Positions 9,500-18,486 of a DNA stretch of 64,000 bases are shown here, one piece after another (the first letter of the stretch is position 1; each line of letters starts with the position of its first letter). Under the pieces are notes generated by a model. That model searched no databases. It saw only the letters and a list, made by a program, of their open reading frames with translations, and had not been told where the DNA came from. The DNA lies in the NCBI GenBank assembly GCA_937124965.1, contig CAKZLB010000016.1:239370-303369 (forward strand). Reading direction: 5' to 3'. Source of the DNA: an uncultured Bacteroidota bacterium. GTDB lineage: Bacteria; Bacteroidota; Bacteroidia; NS11-12g; UBA9320. The position numbers and the translations under genes were made by a program.

Positions 9500-10557
9500 T
9501 TAACGACTTTATAATTTAAATAAAAACTGTAACCAATGTTGAATGAATAGTTATGAAGTAGAATATTGTCATCTAAATAAAAATAAGAGTAAAACAACTG
9601 ATTGTAGTTATATCGTTCTGATTCATTCGTGATGTTTTGAAAAGATCTAAAAAAGTTTCCCTCAAAAAATATTTGTCCTTTTTGCAATTTATAAACGATA
9701 CCAGCGCCACCTGTTAATCCTAAATCAATTCTCTCCCTTCGGTCTAATGAGCTGACATTTTCAAGTGCGTATTCTTGATTACTTGGTGTGTGATTGGAAA
9801 AGAAGCTACTGTTTCCAAATATTAAATAACTGCCATAACCACCAAACTGTACGTAAGGTTTGATTTTAGAGGTTAAATCAAAGGTGTACCTTCCGTTGAT
9901 GGGCAGCGTTATATAGGTTAGTTCTTCAGTCATTGTTAAAGACCAATTCGTAAACGAATGATCCAATTCTAATTCCTTTCTAAGCGCAATGATGGAAACG
10001 TTTAAACCAATATGACTATTGAATTGGTAGAGTCCTGATATTCCACCTTGCAAAGAACCTTTACCCATATATTTTTTTGATTGGTCGGTAACCGAAAATG
10101 CGTTAATAACTGATGGTGTAGTTTGATTGGTTCCCGCGGCAAAACCAAAACCTAAACTTAGTTTTGGTATAACCTTGATACTTTTCAATAACGTCACAAA
10201 TTCCTTTGGGTCTTTTAGGGAGCTTGGCTTGTATCTCGGATTAATTTCCATAAACTTAATTGCCGTTTTTCGAGCTAACTCATTGTCTTTATTTGCCAAC
10301 TGGGCAAGGGCGATTAGCCTAAGGCTTTTCCATCTTATTGTTTCGTTGTTTAACGAGTCAGAGCAAGTTTTAAGAAGTTGTATGACCTTGTTAAATTGCC
10401 CAACTTCATAAAGGCCAGATGCTTGAGCAATTTTGTCCTCGCAATTTTGAGCAGAAATGGTAGGTATTCCCAAGGATAATGCCAAAGCTGAACAAGCAAT
10501 AAATCGTTTAAATATAGTTTTCAAATTGACGGAAACTTTTCTGTTATTTTTGAGCAT
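9496..10557 (-). CDS. Outer-membrane beta-barrel protein with TPR-like N-terminus (paralogue of 256-1314)
   Basis: 353 residues from the ATG at 10557; an in-frame GTG six bases upstream (10563) is an alternative start. Signal peptide about 1-37 (ending TISAQ), TPR-like part to about 125, and a barrel part ending FYLNYKVVK. It shares with the 256-1314 protein long similar blocks (RWKSLRLIALAQLANKD, INPRYKPSSLK, YNQLFYSYFYLDDNI), so one pair arose by duplication of the other. It is first in a two-gene unit coupled by ATGA to 8474-9499. The 226 bp upstream to dcd contain no gene I can see. Confidence 0.8.
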   Translation of the reverse strand: MLKNNRKVSVNLKTIFKRFIACSALALSLGIPTISAQNCEDKIAQASGLYEVGQFNKVIQLLKTCSDSLNNETIRWKSLRLIALAQLANKDNELARKTAIKFMEINPRYKPSSLKDPKEFVTLLKSIKVIPKLSLGFGFAAGTNQTTPSVINAFSVTDQSKKYMGKGSLQGGISGLYQFNSHIGLNVSIIALRKELELDHSFTNWSLTMTEELTYITLPINGRYTFDLTSKIKPYVQFGGYGSYLIFGNSSFFSNHTPSNQEYALENVSSLDRRERIDLGLTGGAGIVYKLQKGQIFFEGNFFRSFQNITNESERYNYNQLFYSYFYLDDNILLHNYSFNIGYSFYLNYKVVK

Positions 10558-10783
10558 TGTCACGGATAATTTAATCGGTCAAATAGAACTAAAAAGGCTT
10601 TTTATTAATACAATGATTCGTAAAGAGCCAGTAGTAAATTGACACAGTTTCGATTAGCCGCCAGAGAACGACAAGATAAGAGTTAGAAGCCACTAGTTTT
10701 GAAAACTTAATATGGCCAATTTAGGTAAATTTTTCCGATTGTTACAAATCCTTGACAATGCAATAAGCACTCAAGGTCTGGAA

Positions 10784-11320
10784 CTAGAATGTGTTCTTCC
10801 ACATCATACTTTCAACTGGCTTGATCGTTCGAGTGTTATACTTTGCATTCTTTTTCGTGTTGTACATAGTTGCAATTTCTCCCTCCACGTGGAAGTAAAT
10901 CAGTTGACCAATAGGCATTCCTCTATAAATACGCACAGGTTGAGCGCATGAGATCTCTAACGTCCAGGTATTGCAAAATCCAACATCTCCTTTGCCAGCA
11001 GTCGCATGAATGTCAATCCCCAATCGTCCTGTACTCGATTTTCCTTCTAAGAATGGAACATGAGCGTGGGTTTCTGTGTATTCTTCAGTTACTCCTAAAT
11101 AAAGAGTATTCGGTTGTAGAACAAAGCCCTCTTCTGGAATTTCAAAGTAACTGATTTTGTTGTGCTGCTTAGCATCCAAAACACGATTGTCGTAGGTGGC
11201 CAGCCATTTTCCCAAATGTACGTCATATGAATTGGTTCCCAAACAATCTGGTCGATACGGCTCAATTAGAATAGTTCCTTTCTCGATTTCTTCTAGAATT
11301 CTTTTATCACTTAAAATCAT
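10784..11320 (-). CDS. dcd: dCTP deaminase
   Basis: 178 residues. The enzyme deaminates dCTP to dUTP, supplying dUMP for thymidylate synthesis in the cytoplasm. Seen: the family N-terminus MILSDKRI, the substrate-loop motif GKSSTGRLG (93-101), the trimer-core stretch GDVGFCNTWTLE with the expected catalytic glutamate (E122), and the C-terminal tail with KYNTRT that closes over the nucleotide. Length is normal for the family. Whether it is mono- or bifunctional (with dUTPase activity) cannot be decided from motifs alone. It is divergent from the phosphopantetheinyl transferase gene, 130 bp away. Confidence 0.93.
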   Translation of the reverse strand: MILSDKRILEEIEKGTILIEPYRPDCLGTNSYDVHLGKWLATYDNRVLDAKQHNKISYFEIPEEGFVLQPNTLYLGVTEEYTETHAHVPFLEGKSSTGRLGIDIHATAGKGDVGFCNTWTLEISCAQPVRIYRGMPIGQLIYFHVEGEIATMYNTKKNAKYNTRTIKPVESMMWKNTF

Positions 11321-11450
11321 GCTGTGCTACTTGAACTTAATGCTACGAATTAATAAGTTTTAAAAGTAAAAACACCTATAAAGGGCAGAACATGTGCAAA
11401 ACAAAATGAAACTTGTGACGGCAATCGTCTATGTAATATCTTTGAAGCCG

Positions 11451-12062
11451 ATGCCAGTATTGAAGAAAATACAGACCAACGATTCTGAAGTGTGTGTTTG
11501 GAAGATAACCGAAGGACAAAGTGATTTTGAACTAAACCTTCAACCATCGGAATCTACTCAGGCTCAGCGAAACATCCAATGGTTGGCTGGACGGGCGGCA
11601 TTGAGTGCATTGCACGTAGATGTTTCAAGCATACAAAAAGATGAATTTGGGAAACCACATTTAGGTTCCAATTCACATCAGATCTCTTTAAGTCATTGTA
11701 AAAAGTATGCCGCTGCAATAAAGAGCAACTTGTCGGTAGGTATTGACATTGAAGAAATTACACCACGCATCGATCGAATTGCGAAGCGATTTGTCCATCC
11801 CAACGAATGGGCCTTTATCAATGAAAGTCAGCGACTGGAAATGCTTTACTTGTTGTGGAGTGGAAAGGAAGCTCTGTATAAACTTTACGGGAAAAAAGCG
11901 GTCGATTTTCAAAATCATATGATCGCTCAACCGTTCGAACTGAGGAAAAGTGGAATTTTTACAATGAAGTTTTTGAAGGATGTAAACGAGTCATTCATAA
12001 TTCAATACGAAATTTTCGACGGTCATACATTGGTGTGGGTGGAAGGGAAGGATGACGTTTGA
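11451..12062 (+). CDS. 4'-phosphopantetheinyl transferase superfamily protein
   Basis: 203 residues from the ATG at 11451, chosen because homologues usually begin MP.....I and the upstream in-frame ATGs (11394, 11406) would add a non-conserved extension. The family transfers phosphopantetheine from CoA to a serine of carrier proteins. Visible motifs: SLSH (79-82), the Mg-binding GIDIE (D99, E101) and WSGKEALYK (136-144, with E140). It could be the only or the main holo-ACP synthase of fatty-acid synthesis, or serve a secondary-metabolite carrier; no synthase genes are nearby. Its stop codon runs directly into a heptamer repeat array. Confidence 0.88.
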   Translation: MPVLKKIQTNDSEVCVWKITEGQSDFELNLQPSESTQAQRNIQWLAGRAALSALHVDVSSIQKDEFGKPHLGSNSHQISLSHCKKYAAAIKSNLSVGIDIEEITPRIDRIAKRFVHPNEWAFINESQRLEMLYLLWSGKEALYKLYGKKAVDFQNHMIAQPFELRKSGIFTMKFLKDVNESFIIQYEIFDGHTLVWVEGKDDV

Positions 12063-12146
12063 AGTCAGAAGTCAGAAGTTTGAAGTCAGAAGTCAGAAGT
12101 CAGAAGTTTGAAGTTTGAAGTCAGAAGTTGGAAGTCAGAAGTTTTA
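12063..12146 (+). repeat. Heptamer tandem array (AGTCAGA/AGTTTGA)
   Basis: Twelve consecutive 7-base units start right after the stop codon of the phosphopantetheinyl transferase gene. Seven read AGTCAGA, three AGTTTGA, one AGTTGGA and the last AGTTTTA. The period is exactly seven without slippage over 84 bases. Copy number may vary between strains, as expected for slipped-strand mispairing. No function can be assigned. Confidence 0.9.
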
Positions 12147-12176
12147 ATCCTGCCAAAAGGTCGGGAGATAAGTTGG

Positions 12177-12288
12177 ATTTCAGATTTCAGATATCAGATT
12201 TCAGATTCCACCATTTCTGATTTCAGATATTTGATTTTGATTTCCGAATTAGGGTTTCAGATTTTGATTTAGGATTTTTTGATTTCAG
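12177..12288 (+). repeat. Degenerate heptamer array (ATTTCAG type)
   Basis: A second array 30 bases after the first, with units such as ATTTCAG, ATATCAG, ATTTTG and ATTTCCG. The seven-base period is clear at the start and becomes irregular, with some 6- and 8-base units. The unit differs from that of the first array, so the two are not simple extensions of one another. Confidence 0.75.
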
Positions 12289-12302
12289 AACGTAGACTTC
12301 AT

Positions 12303-12360
12303 CAAAACGTCATTCAGAAAGAGTGACGACAGGAACGACTGAAGAATCTTTGACGTTTTG
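12303..12360. repeat. Palindromic REP-like element
   Basis: A perfect 10-base inverted repeat, CAAAACGTCA (12303-12312) and TGACGTTTTG (12351-12360), encloses CATTCAG...GACTGAAGAATC. Similar interspersed palindromes are familiar to me from Bacteroidota genomes, but the family name is not certain. With the two heptamer arrays it fills the gap between convergent genes and could also form a hairpin in RNA. Confidence 0.6.
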
Positions 12361-12471
12361 TGCTTGACCTAATTTACAGAAATAAATCTTGCTAATGCTA
12401 GCACGTCATTTTAAAACTAGTTATACGTCTCTAACAAAAGAGATGATTAGAAATAAATCTAGCAGAAGAAA

Positions 12472-14670
12472 CTACTTCGTCTCTTGCACGCGTTTTTCGT
12501 ACTCTTTCACGCCCTTGCGTAAGAATGTAGTGTACTTTGCAACATCAAGATTGTGTCCTCGCTTAGGTTGAAGCATATTCCCTTTATTATCTAATAGAAC
12601 ATAAAGTGGTTGGCTACTTTCGCCAAAAAAGCATGATTCAATATCTGCGTTCTTTTTATCCAAACGTTTTATTTGCTTACCAGTAGCTTTCGAATAATAC
12701 CACTCATCCTCAGGGAGTCGAATCGTTTTATCATCAGTATATAATGAAATCACGATGTAGTCGTCTTTTAACAATCGCAGTACACTATTGTCACTCCAAA
12801 CTCTAGCTTCCATTTCGCGACAGTTGACACATCCCCATCCAGTAAAATCTAGGAAAACGGGCTTGCCGGAAATACGTGCAGCTTCCATTCCTTCTTCATA
12901 GTCAAAATAGGCTTCAATGCCGTGAGGGGCATGTAGTTTGTCGCCATACTTTACCGTAGATTCTTTTGGATGGGGATTTTTTATTGTTCCAATAAGGTCA
13001 AAATCGTGTGTGCTCATAGGTGGTAAATAACCTGCAAGTTGATTTAATGGTGCTCCAACCAAACCAGGAATCAAGTACGCTACAAACGAAAATGTTAAAA
13101 TAGCCATAAGTAGTTTCGGAACAGAAACAAACTTAGTTTCGCTATCGTGAGCAAATTTTATTTTACCGAGAAGGTAAATGCCCATAAGTGTGAAAATCAC
13201 AATCCATAGAGCCAAGTATACTTCTCTATCTAGTATTCCCCAGTGGTATGTTTGGTCAGCAATGCTTAAGAACTTTAAACCAAACGCTAATTCTAAAAAG
13301 CCTAACACAACTTTTACTGTGTTTAACCAACCACCTGACTGAGGCAAATTGTTTAACCAATTAGGGAAAATTGCAAAAAGGCCAAATGGAATGGCAAAGG
13401 CCAGAGAATAACCAAGCATTCCAACCAATGGTTTAACAAATTGTCCTCCAGCTGATTCAACCAAAATACTTCCTACAATTGGACCAGTACACGAAAACGA
13501 TACAAGTACAATGGTGAAAGCCATAAAGAAGATACCTGTCAGTCCACCTTTATCTGCTTGTTTGTCAACCTTGTTTACAAGGCTACTTGGTAACGTAAGC
13601 TCAAAAGCACCAAAAAAGGATGCAGCAAAAACGACAAATATTAAGAAAAAGAAAACGTTAGGAAGCCAATGAGTTGATAAAAAATGGGCTGCATCTTCAC
13701 CAGCCGTTGCTGCTACCAAAGTACCGATAACAACATAAATGGCTACGATACTAAATGCATAAATTAATCCTGACCGAATTGCTTTTGCACGACTGCCATC
13801 TTTCATAAAAAATGAAACCGTCATAGGAATCATTGGGAAAACGCATGGAGTTAATAATGCTAAAAGACCGGATAAGAAAGCTAAGATAAAAAACCCCCAA
13901 TACGTGAAAGAGTCATCATCCGTTTGTCCTTCAAAAGTCTTTTCTACACAACCATCAGCGTCCGCTTCCGAGCGCTTTTGGTATGAAGAGTAGTCTACTT
14001 CATCAGCATTAACATATGCACCTTTATTGTCTAACTTTTCATCACAATCCAAACAGTTCATTAGCTGTTCAATTGCTTTATTATCTATCGTAGAAGATTC
14101 CTTAACCTCAGGAATTTCAGAACCAGAAGCACCTGGGTCTGTTTCTGGAGCAACTTGTTTCTCAGTTTTGTCTGGAACAGGTTCAGTTTGCTTGATTGGT
14201 TTACCTGAAACAGTCAGTTTTGGTAATGTAAACGCATATCCAAAATCTTTACACCGAGCGTCCGAACACATTTGATACCAGAACTCTCCAGTTATTGCTG
14301 GGTTTGGGCCAGTAATTTTTAGCTTTTGTTTAAAATCTGCCTTGCCAGCAAAATCTGAAACCATGCAGTTAAACAGGTCATCTTCATAAACATGTGGCTT
14401 GATGCCATCGTATATTGATCCTACAAATTCACAGTCAGTTAGTGTCAATTCATCTTCAAACCATGGTTTCTTTGGTCCAACTTGACAATCCCCTTCTACG
14501 GCATAAATATGCAGTCCATCAGGTATTGATGTTGTAAAGCTCAAAACAATAGTTTCACCAACTGTAGCTTTGGTTTTTGAGACATATATGGAAAAGTTTG
14601 CCGCGTCAAAATCTTGTGCGTTTACAACCAAACTTACCAGTAATAATGCAACCCCAACTATTTTTCTCAT
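12472..14670 (-). CDS. dsbD: Thiol:disulfide interchange protein DsbD
   Basis: 732 residues from the ATG at 14670; an in-frame ATG 36 bases upstream is less likely because the signal peptide (MRKIVGVALLLVSLVVNAQ) begins here. The protein carries electrons from cytoplasmic thioredoxin to periplasmic reductases. Parts: N-terminal periplasmic domain with YQMCSDARC (C135, C140); a linker; a membrane domain with about eight helices holding the redox cysteines in LTPCVFPM (C276) and FSCTGP (C394); and a C-terminal thioredoxin domain with FTGWGCVNCRE (C614, C617). All expected cysteines are present. Unusual: the linker before the membrane part has an extra CLDC pair (206-209). Confidence 0.93.
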   Translation of the reverse strand: MRKIVGVALLLVSLVVNAQDFDAANFSIYVSKTKATVGETIVLSFTTSIPDGLHIYAVEGDCQVGPKKPWFEDELTLTDCEFVGSIYDGIKPHVYEDDLFNCMVSDFAGKADFKQKLKITGPNPAITGEFWYQMCSDARCKDFGYAFTLPKLTVSGKPIKQTEPVPDKTEKQVAPETDPGASGSEIPEVKESSTIDNKAIEQLMNCLDCDEKLDNKGAYVNADEVDYSSYQKRSEADADGCVEKTFEGQTDDDSFTYWGFFILAFLSGLLALLTPCVFPMIPMTVSFFMKDGSRAKAIRSGLIYAFSIVAIYVVIGTLVAATAGEDAAHFLSTHWLPNVFFFLIFVVFAASFFGAFELTLPSSLVNKVDKQADKGGLTGIFFMAFTIVLVSFSCTGPIVGSILVESAGGQFVKPLVGMLGYSLAFAIPFGLFAIFPNWLNNLPQSGGWLNTVKVVLGFLELAFGLKFLSIADQTYHWGILDREVYLALWIVIFTLMGIYLLGKIKFAHDSETKFVSVPKLLMAILTFSFVAYLIPGLVGAPLNQLAGYLPPMSTHDFDLIGTIKNPHPKESTVKYGDKLHAPHGIEAYFDYEEGMEAARISGKPVFLDFTGWGCVNCREMEARVWSDNSVLRLLKDDYIVISLYTDDKTIRLPEDEWYYSKATGKQIKRLDKKNADIESCFFGESSQPLYVLLDNKGNMLQPKRGHNLDVAKYTTFLRKGVKEYEKRVQETK

Positions 14671-14916
14671 ATTCTTTTTGTATGTGATTTTGTCAATACT
14701 TGACAACTAACCTATTGAACTCAATAAAACTTCCGCCAAAGATGTGAAATTTATCTTAAATAAACAGACAGTTAACATATCAGACGAACAAATGATTGAA
14801 TAAGTTGTCGTGGTATTTTGAATATTCTTACAAGGCGCTATAGAACAAACTACACTTTGGTTTACCAAATTGTGTAAAAGTGTATAAATCTAACGTTAAC
14901 ACCTACTACAACCGTT

Positions 14917-14924
14917 TAATTTTG
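14917..14924 (+). promoter_or_regulatory. Bacteroidota -7 box (TAATTTTG)
   Basis: TAATTTTG fits the TAnnTTTG consensus exactly and ends 8 bases before the ATG of the glucosaminidase gene. It gives a very short leader for the operon at 14933-18452. No clear -33 TTTG was seen. Confidence 0.5.
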
Positions 14925-14932
14925 TTCAGATT

Positions 14933-16276
14933 ATGAAAAGTGTATTCAGTCTAGTTTTCCTTGTTGGCTTTCTCACCGTTTTTGGTCAAGAAAGAACAAC
15001 CAGAGATCAATACATTAAACAATACCAGAATTTAGCGATCCGAGAAATGCATCGTGCCGGCGTACCTGCGAGTATTACCATGGCGCAAGGCATCCTCGAA
15101 AGTAGTGATGGCAACAGCCGTCTTGCACGTTTGGCAAACAACCATTTCGGAATTAAATGTAAAAGTACATGGACTGGCAAAACCATTCAAGCAGACGACG
15201 ATGCACCTGATGAGTGCTTTAGAGCCTATGAGACCGCCGACGATTCGTACAAAGATCACTCAGATTTTTTACGTAACAATTGGAGATATCATGAACTGTT
15301 TGATTTAGATATTACCAACTATCGTGGCTGGGCTAAGGGTTTGCGCAAAGCAGGTTATGCAACCAATCAGAGCTACCATACGATTATTATTAATCTAATA
15401 GAAAAGCATGAGTTGTATAAACTGGACATCATGTCGCCAGAACCATTAATGTCAAAACCAGTGGTGCTGCAAAATGAGGTACCAATTGTATACGCAGAAA
15501 AGGATGAAACTTTGGAAACCATCGCAACTGAAAATGAACTATCCAATCGACAGATTTATAAATACAACGATTTGCCTGAGGGTGCTGAGATTTCTGAAGG
15601 AGATATTGTATACCTAAAACCAAAGCGAAGAAGAGGTTCGGAGAAGTATCACACCGTAAAGCCGAATGAGAACATGTATCAAATTTCGCAGCAGTACGGC
15701 ATTAAACTAAAACATTTGTATCGTAGGAATAGATTGGAAATGGGAGAGGAGCCGCTTGAAGGAACACAATTGTATATGCGTGGGAAGAGAAGCAAACAAG
15801 ATACGGTTCCAACAAAACCTACAGAACAAGTTGTTGCAGAAAAAACATTTGTAAATCCTCATTCGCAACCAATAGAAAAAGCTCCACCAATCGAAAAGGA
15901 AGATATCGTTTTACCACCGTATCATGTTGTGGAAAAAGGAGATAACATTTATCGAATAGCAGAAAAATATCACGTTTTTGAGGAAGATATATTAAAGTGG
16001 AATAAAATAAATGCGTTGCAACTCACTCTCGGTCAGAAGATTTATTTGACCGAAGAAACCGCACAAAAAGCCTTAGGCAATAAAACCGTGAAACCTATTA
16101 TAAAGGAAGTTGAAGAAACAAAAAGTTCACAACCGACCTACCACATCGTTACTAAAGGTGAAACAGTATACCGAATTACGCAGAAATACGGAATAACTGC
16201 CGAACAACTTACCGAATGGAACAAGTTGGTTGGTAATCAAATAAACATTGGACAAAAACTAAGGGTTTCTGAATGA
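14933..16276 (+). CDS. Secreted N-acetylglucosaminidase with LysM repeats
   Basis: 447 residues. Signal peptide about 1-18 (ending VFGQ), then a FlgJ/LytG-type glucosaminidase domain (about 25-165) with the presumed catalytic glutamate in AQGILESSDGNS (E56) and the conserved NNHFGIKC. The C-terminal half has LysM modules: a degenerate one (about 180-235) and three clear ones (about 240-285, 325-372, 400-446; for example YHVVEKGDNIYRIAEKY). It should cut glycan strands of peptidoglycan, with the LysMs holding it on the wall. It heads a coupled operon: its stop overlaps the next start as ATGA. Confidence 0.9.
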   Translation: MKSVFSLVFLVGFLTVFGQERTTRDQYIKQYQNLAIREMHRAGVPASITMAQGILESSDGNSRLARLANNHFGIKCKSTWTGKTIQADDDAPDECFRAYETADDSYKDHSDFLRNNWRYHELFDLDITNYRGWAKGLRKAGYATNQSYHTIIINLIEKHELYKLDIMSPEPLMSKPVVLQNEVPIVYAEKDETLETIATENELSNRQIYKYNDLPEGAEISEGDIVYLKPKRRRGSEKYHTVKPNENMYQISQQYGIKLKHLYRRNRLEMGEEPLEGTQLYMRGKRSKQDTVPTKPTEQVVAEKTFVNPHSQPIEKAPPIEKEDIVLPPYHVVEKGDNIYRIAEKYHVFEEDILKWNKINALQLTLGQKIYLTEETAQKALGNKTVKPIIKEVEETKSSQPTYHIVTKGETVYRITQKYGITAEQLTEWNKLVGNQINIGQKLRVSE

Positions 16277-17751
16277 GCCCTATTACAAACCTTTTAGTCT
16301 TAATTGGATATTTTGGCATTTTGATGCTGATTTCTTATGTCTCTGGTAAAAACAGTGATCAAGCATCGTTTTATCATGGCAATAGAAAGTCACCGTGGTT
16401 TCTTGTAGCATTTGGAATGATAGGCGCCTCATTGTCTGGTGTAACATTCATCTCAATACCTGGCTGGGTGCAAAATACGCACTTTGGCTACATGCAAACG
16501 GTCTTTGGCTACATGGTTGGTTACCTAATCATTTCGCAAGTCTTACTGCCTTTGTATTACCGATTAAACTTAACATCAATTTATACATACTTAGAGACCA
16601 GATACGGTCAAAGCGGTTATAAAACAGGTGCAGCCTATTTTCTAATATCACGTATTGTTGGAGCTTCGTTTCGGTTGTTTTTAGTTGCAACGGTTTTACA
16701 CATGGCGATTTTTGAGCCACTATTTACCTCGTTTGAGTTTCCTTATTGGGCAACTGTAGCCATAACGATATTGCTCATATTTACGTATACCACAAAGAGT
16801 GGGATTAAGACTGTGGTGTATACCGATGTTTTCCAGACTACATTTTTAATTTTAGCGGTAGTTCTCACTATTGTATTTATTGCAAGTAGCATGAACCTTG
16901 GCTTTGGTGATTTACTTGATAACCTCGTTAACGATCCAAATACTCAAATTTTTCATAATGATTGGAAGAGCAACAATTTCTTCTGGAAGCAATTTGTTGG
17001 TGGGGCATTTATAGCATTGGTTATGACTGGGCTCGATCAAGATATGATGCAGAAGAACCTAAGTATTAAAGATATTAGCGGAGCACAAAAGAATATTTAT
17101 GCTCAAATGGCGATGTTCCTTGTGGTCAATGTTGTGTTCTTGTCACTTGGAGCGTTGTTATATCAATATCAAGAATTTATTGGAATTGGAGCAGTTGAGA
17201 AATCAGATCAGCTTTTCCCAACAATAGCCTTAGAACATGCGACACCATTTATTGGCTTGTTTTTTATTTTAGGCCTAGTTGCGGCAGCGTATTCTAGCGC
17301 GGATAGCGCACTTACAGCATTAACGACGAGTTTTTGTGTAGACTTTCTTGGCTTTGAATCCAAACGCCCTACGGATGTTAAAATACGGCGGATGGTGCAT
17401 TTAGGTTTTGCGTTTATACTGTTTATAACCATTTTAATATTTAATTTGATAAACAATGAAGCGGTAATCAAACAATTATTTACTGCGGCAGGTTTTACGT
17501 ATGGCCCATTGTTAGGGTTGTTCTTTTTTGGGATATTAACTAAATGGAGGGTTTACGATAAAAGAATTCCGGCGATTACCATACTATCAATCGCTGTTAC
17601 GTGGTTATACTATACCTTTTCGCCTGATTGGATTGAAGGGTATAAACCAGGATTTGAATTAATAGTAATAAATGGAGGAATCACTTTTTTATTACTTGCA
17701 TTGAATAAAAAACAGATAGAAGAAACAGAAATATTAGACAACACATTATGA
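16273..17751 (+). CDS. Sodium/solute symporter (SSS family)
   Basis: 492 residues with about 13 hydrophobic segments, the layout of the SSS family. The N-terminus (LIGYFGILMLISYVSG) and the GMIGASLSGVTFISIPGWV stretch are typical, as are SSADSALTALTTSF in the eighth or ninth helix, where sodium-binding Ser/Thr residues sit. The substrate cannot be told from sequence; family members carry sugars, proline, pantothenate, acetate or sialic acid. It starts inside the stop of the glucosaminidase gene and ends inside the start of the LOG-like gene (both ATGA), so the three are translated together. Uptake of a wall-derived sugar would suit the context, but that is inference. Confidence 0.88.
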   Translation: MSPITNLLVLIGYFGILMLISYVSGKNSDQASFYHGNRKSPWFLVAFGMIGASLSGVTFISIPGWVQNTHFGYMQTVFGYMVGYLIISQVLLPLYYRLNLTSIYTYLETRYGQSGYKTGAAYFLISRIVGASFRLFLVATVLHMAIFEPLFTSFEFPYWATVAITILLIFTYTTKSGIKTVVYTDVFQTTFLILAVVLTIVFIASSMNLGFGDLLDNLVNDPNTQIFHNDWKSNNFFWKQFVGGAFIALVMTGLDQDMMQKNLSIKDISGAQKNIYAQMAMFLVVNVVFLSLGALLYQYQEFIGIGAVEKSDQLFPTIALEHATPFIGLFFILGLVAAAYSSADSALTALTTSFCVDFLGFESKRPTDVKIRRMVHLGFAFILFITILIFNLINNEAVIKQLFTAAGFTYGPLLGLFFFGILTKWRVYDKRIPAITILSIAVTWLYYTFSPDWIEGYKPGFELIVINGGITFLLLALNKKQIEETEILDNTL

Positions 17752-18452
17752 GTGAAGAAAGAATTAAAAAAGCGTTTGAAATAAAGCAATGGCCAGAAAT
17801 CAAAAGTTCTGATAGCTGGAATATATTTAAGGTAATGGCCGAATTCGTGGAAGGATACGATACGCTAGCTAAAATTGGACCTTGTGTGTCTGTTTTTGGT
17901 TCGGCGCGAACCAAGCCAGGAACTAAGTATTATGAAATGGCTACCGAAATTGGGCAGAAGTTAGCATCAGTAGGTTTAGGAGTAATTACAGGAGGTGGTC
18001 CAGGAATTATGGAAGCTGGTAACCTTGGGGCAAGTAAAGAAAAAGGAGCTTCGGTAGGATTAAACATTGAACTACCATTTGAGCAGTCTGCAAACCCATA
18101 TATCGATCAAGATAAGTTGATAAATTTTCACTTCTTCTTTGTGCGAAAAGTAATGTTTATGAAATACGCTCAAGGCTTTATTGTATTACCAGGCGGATTT
18201 GGAACATTAGACGAATTGTTTGAGGCATTAACGCTAGTGCAGACACAAAAAACTGCGAAATTTCCAATAATTTTAGTGGGTACAGATTTTTGGAGCGGAT
18301 TGTTGGATTGGATAAAAGATACGATGTTGGAAAAAGAAGCCAATGTAAGTCCAGAGGATCTATACCTCTTTAAATTGGTCGACACTGCGGATGAAGCGGT
18401 AAATGAAATCATCGACTTCTACAGCAAATACAGTATGAGTTTGAACTTCTAA
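17748..18452 (+). CDS. LOG-like (TIGR00730) nucleotide 5'-monophosphate phosphoribohydrolase
   Basis: 234 residues, a Rossmann-fold protein of the lysine-decarboxylase-like/LOG family. Motifs: VSVFGSAR (48-54), TGGGPGIMEA (81-90) and PGGFGTLDE (148-156), the latter with the acidic residue used in catalysis, plus R133/K134. Plant LOG enzymes release cytokinin bases from their ribotides; bacterial members hydrolyse AMP or related nucleotides, and many are uncharacterised. The protein is longer at the N-terminus than minimal LOG enzymes, which is common in Bacteroidota. It is the last gene of the coupled operon, 34 bp before mnmE. Confidence 0.88.
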   Translation: MSEERIKKAFEIKQWPEIKSSDSWNIFKVMAEFVEGYDTLAKIGPCVSVFGSARTKPGTKYYEMATEIGQKLASVGLGVITGGGPGIMEAGNLGASKEKGASVGLNIELPFEQSANPYIDQDKLINFHFFFVRKVMFMKYAQGFIVLPGGFGTLDELFEALTLVQTQKTAKFPIILVGTDFWSGLLDWIKDTMLEKEANVSPEDLYLFKLVDTADEAVNEIIDFYSKYSMSLNF

Positions 18453-18467
18453 TCGAGAAGCGTATTG

Positions 18468-18475
18468 TACTTTTG
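18468..18475 (+). promoter_or_regulatory. Bacteroidota -7 box (TACTTTTG)
   Basis: TACTTTTG matches TAnnTTTG and lies 11 bases before the ATG of mnmE, in the 34-base gap after the LOG-like gene. A TTTG about 24 bases upstream (18440-18443) may be the -33 element. It would allow mnmE to be expressed separately from the operon. Confidence 0.45.
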
Positions 18476-18486
18476 TACACTACCAT

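Noticed and set aside
12063..12288. Heptamer arrays as a CRISPR array
   Set aside because: The units are 7 bases long and contiguous, with no spacers of constant length and no cas genes.
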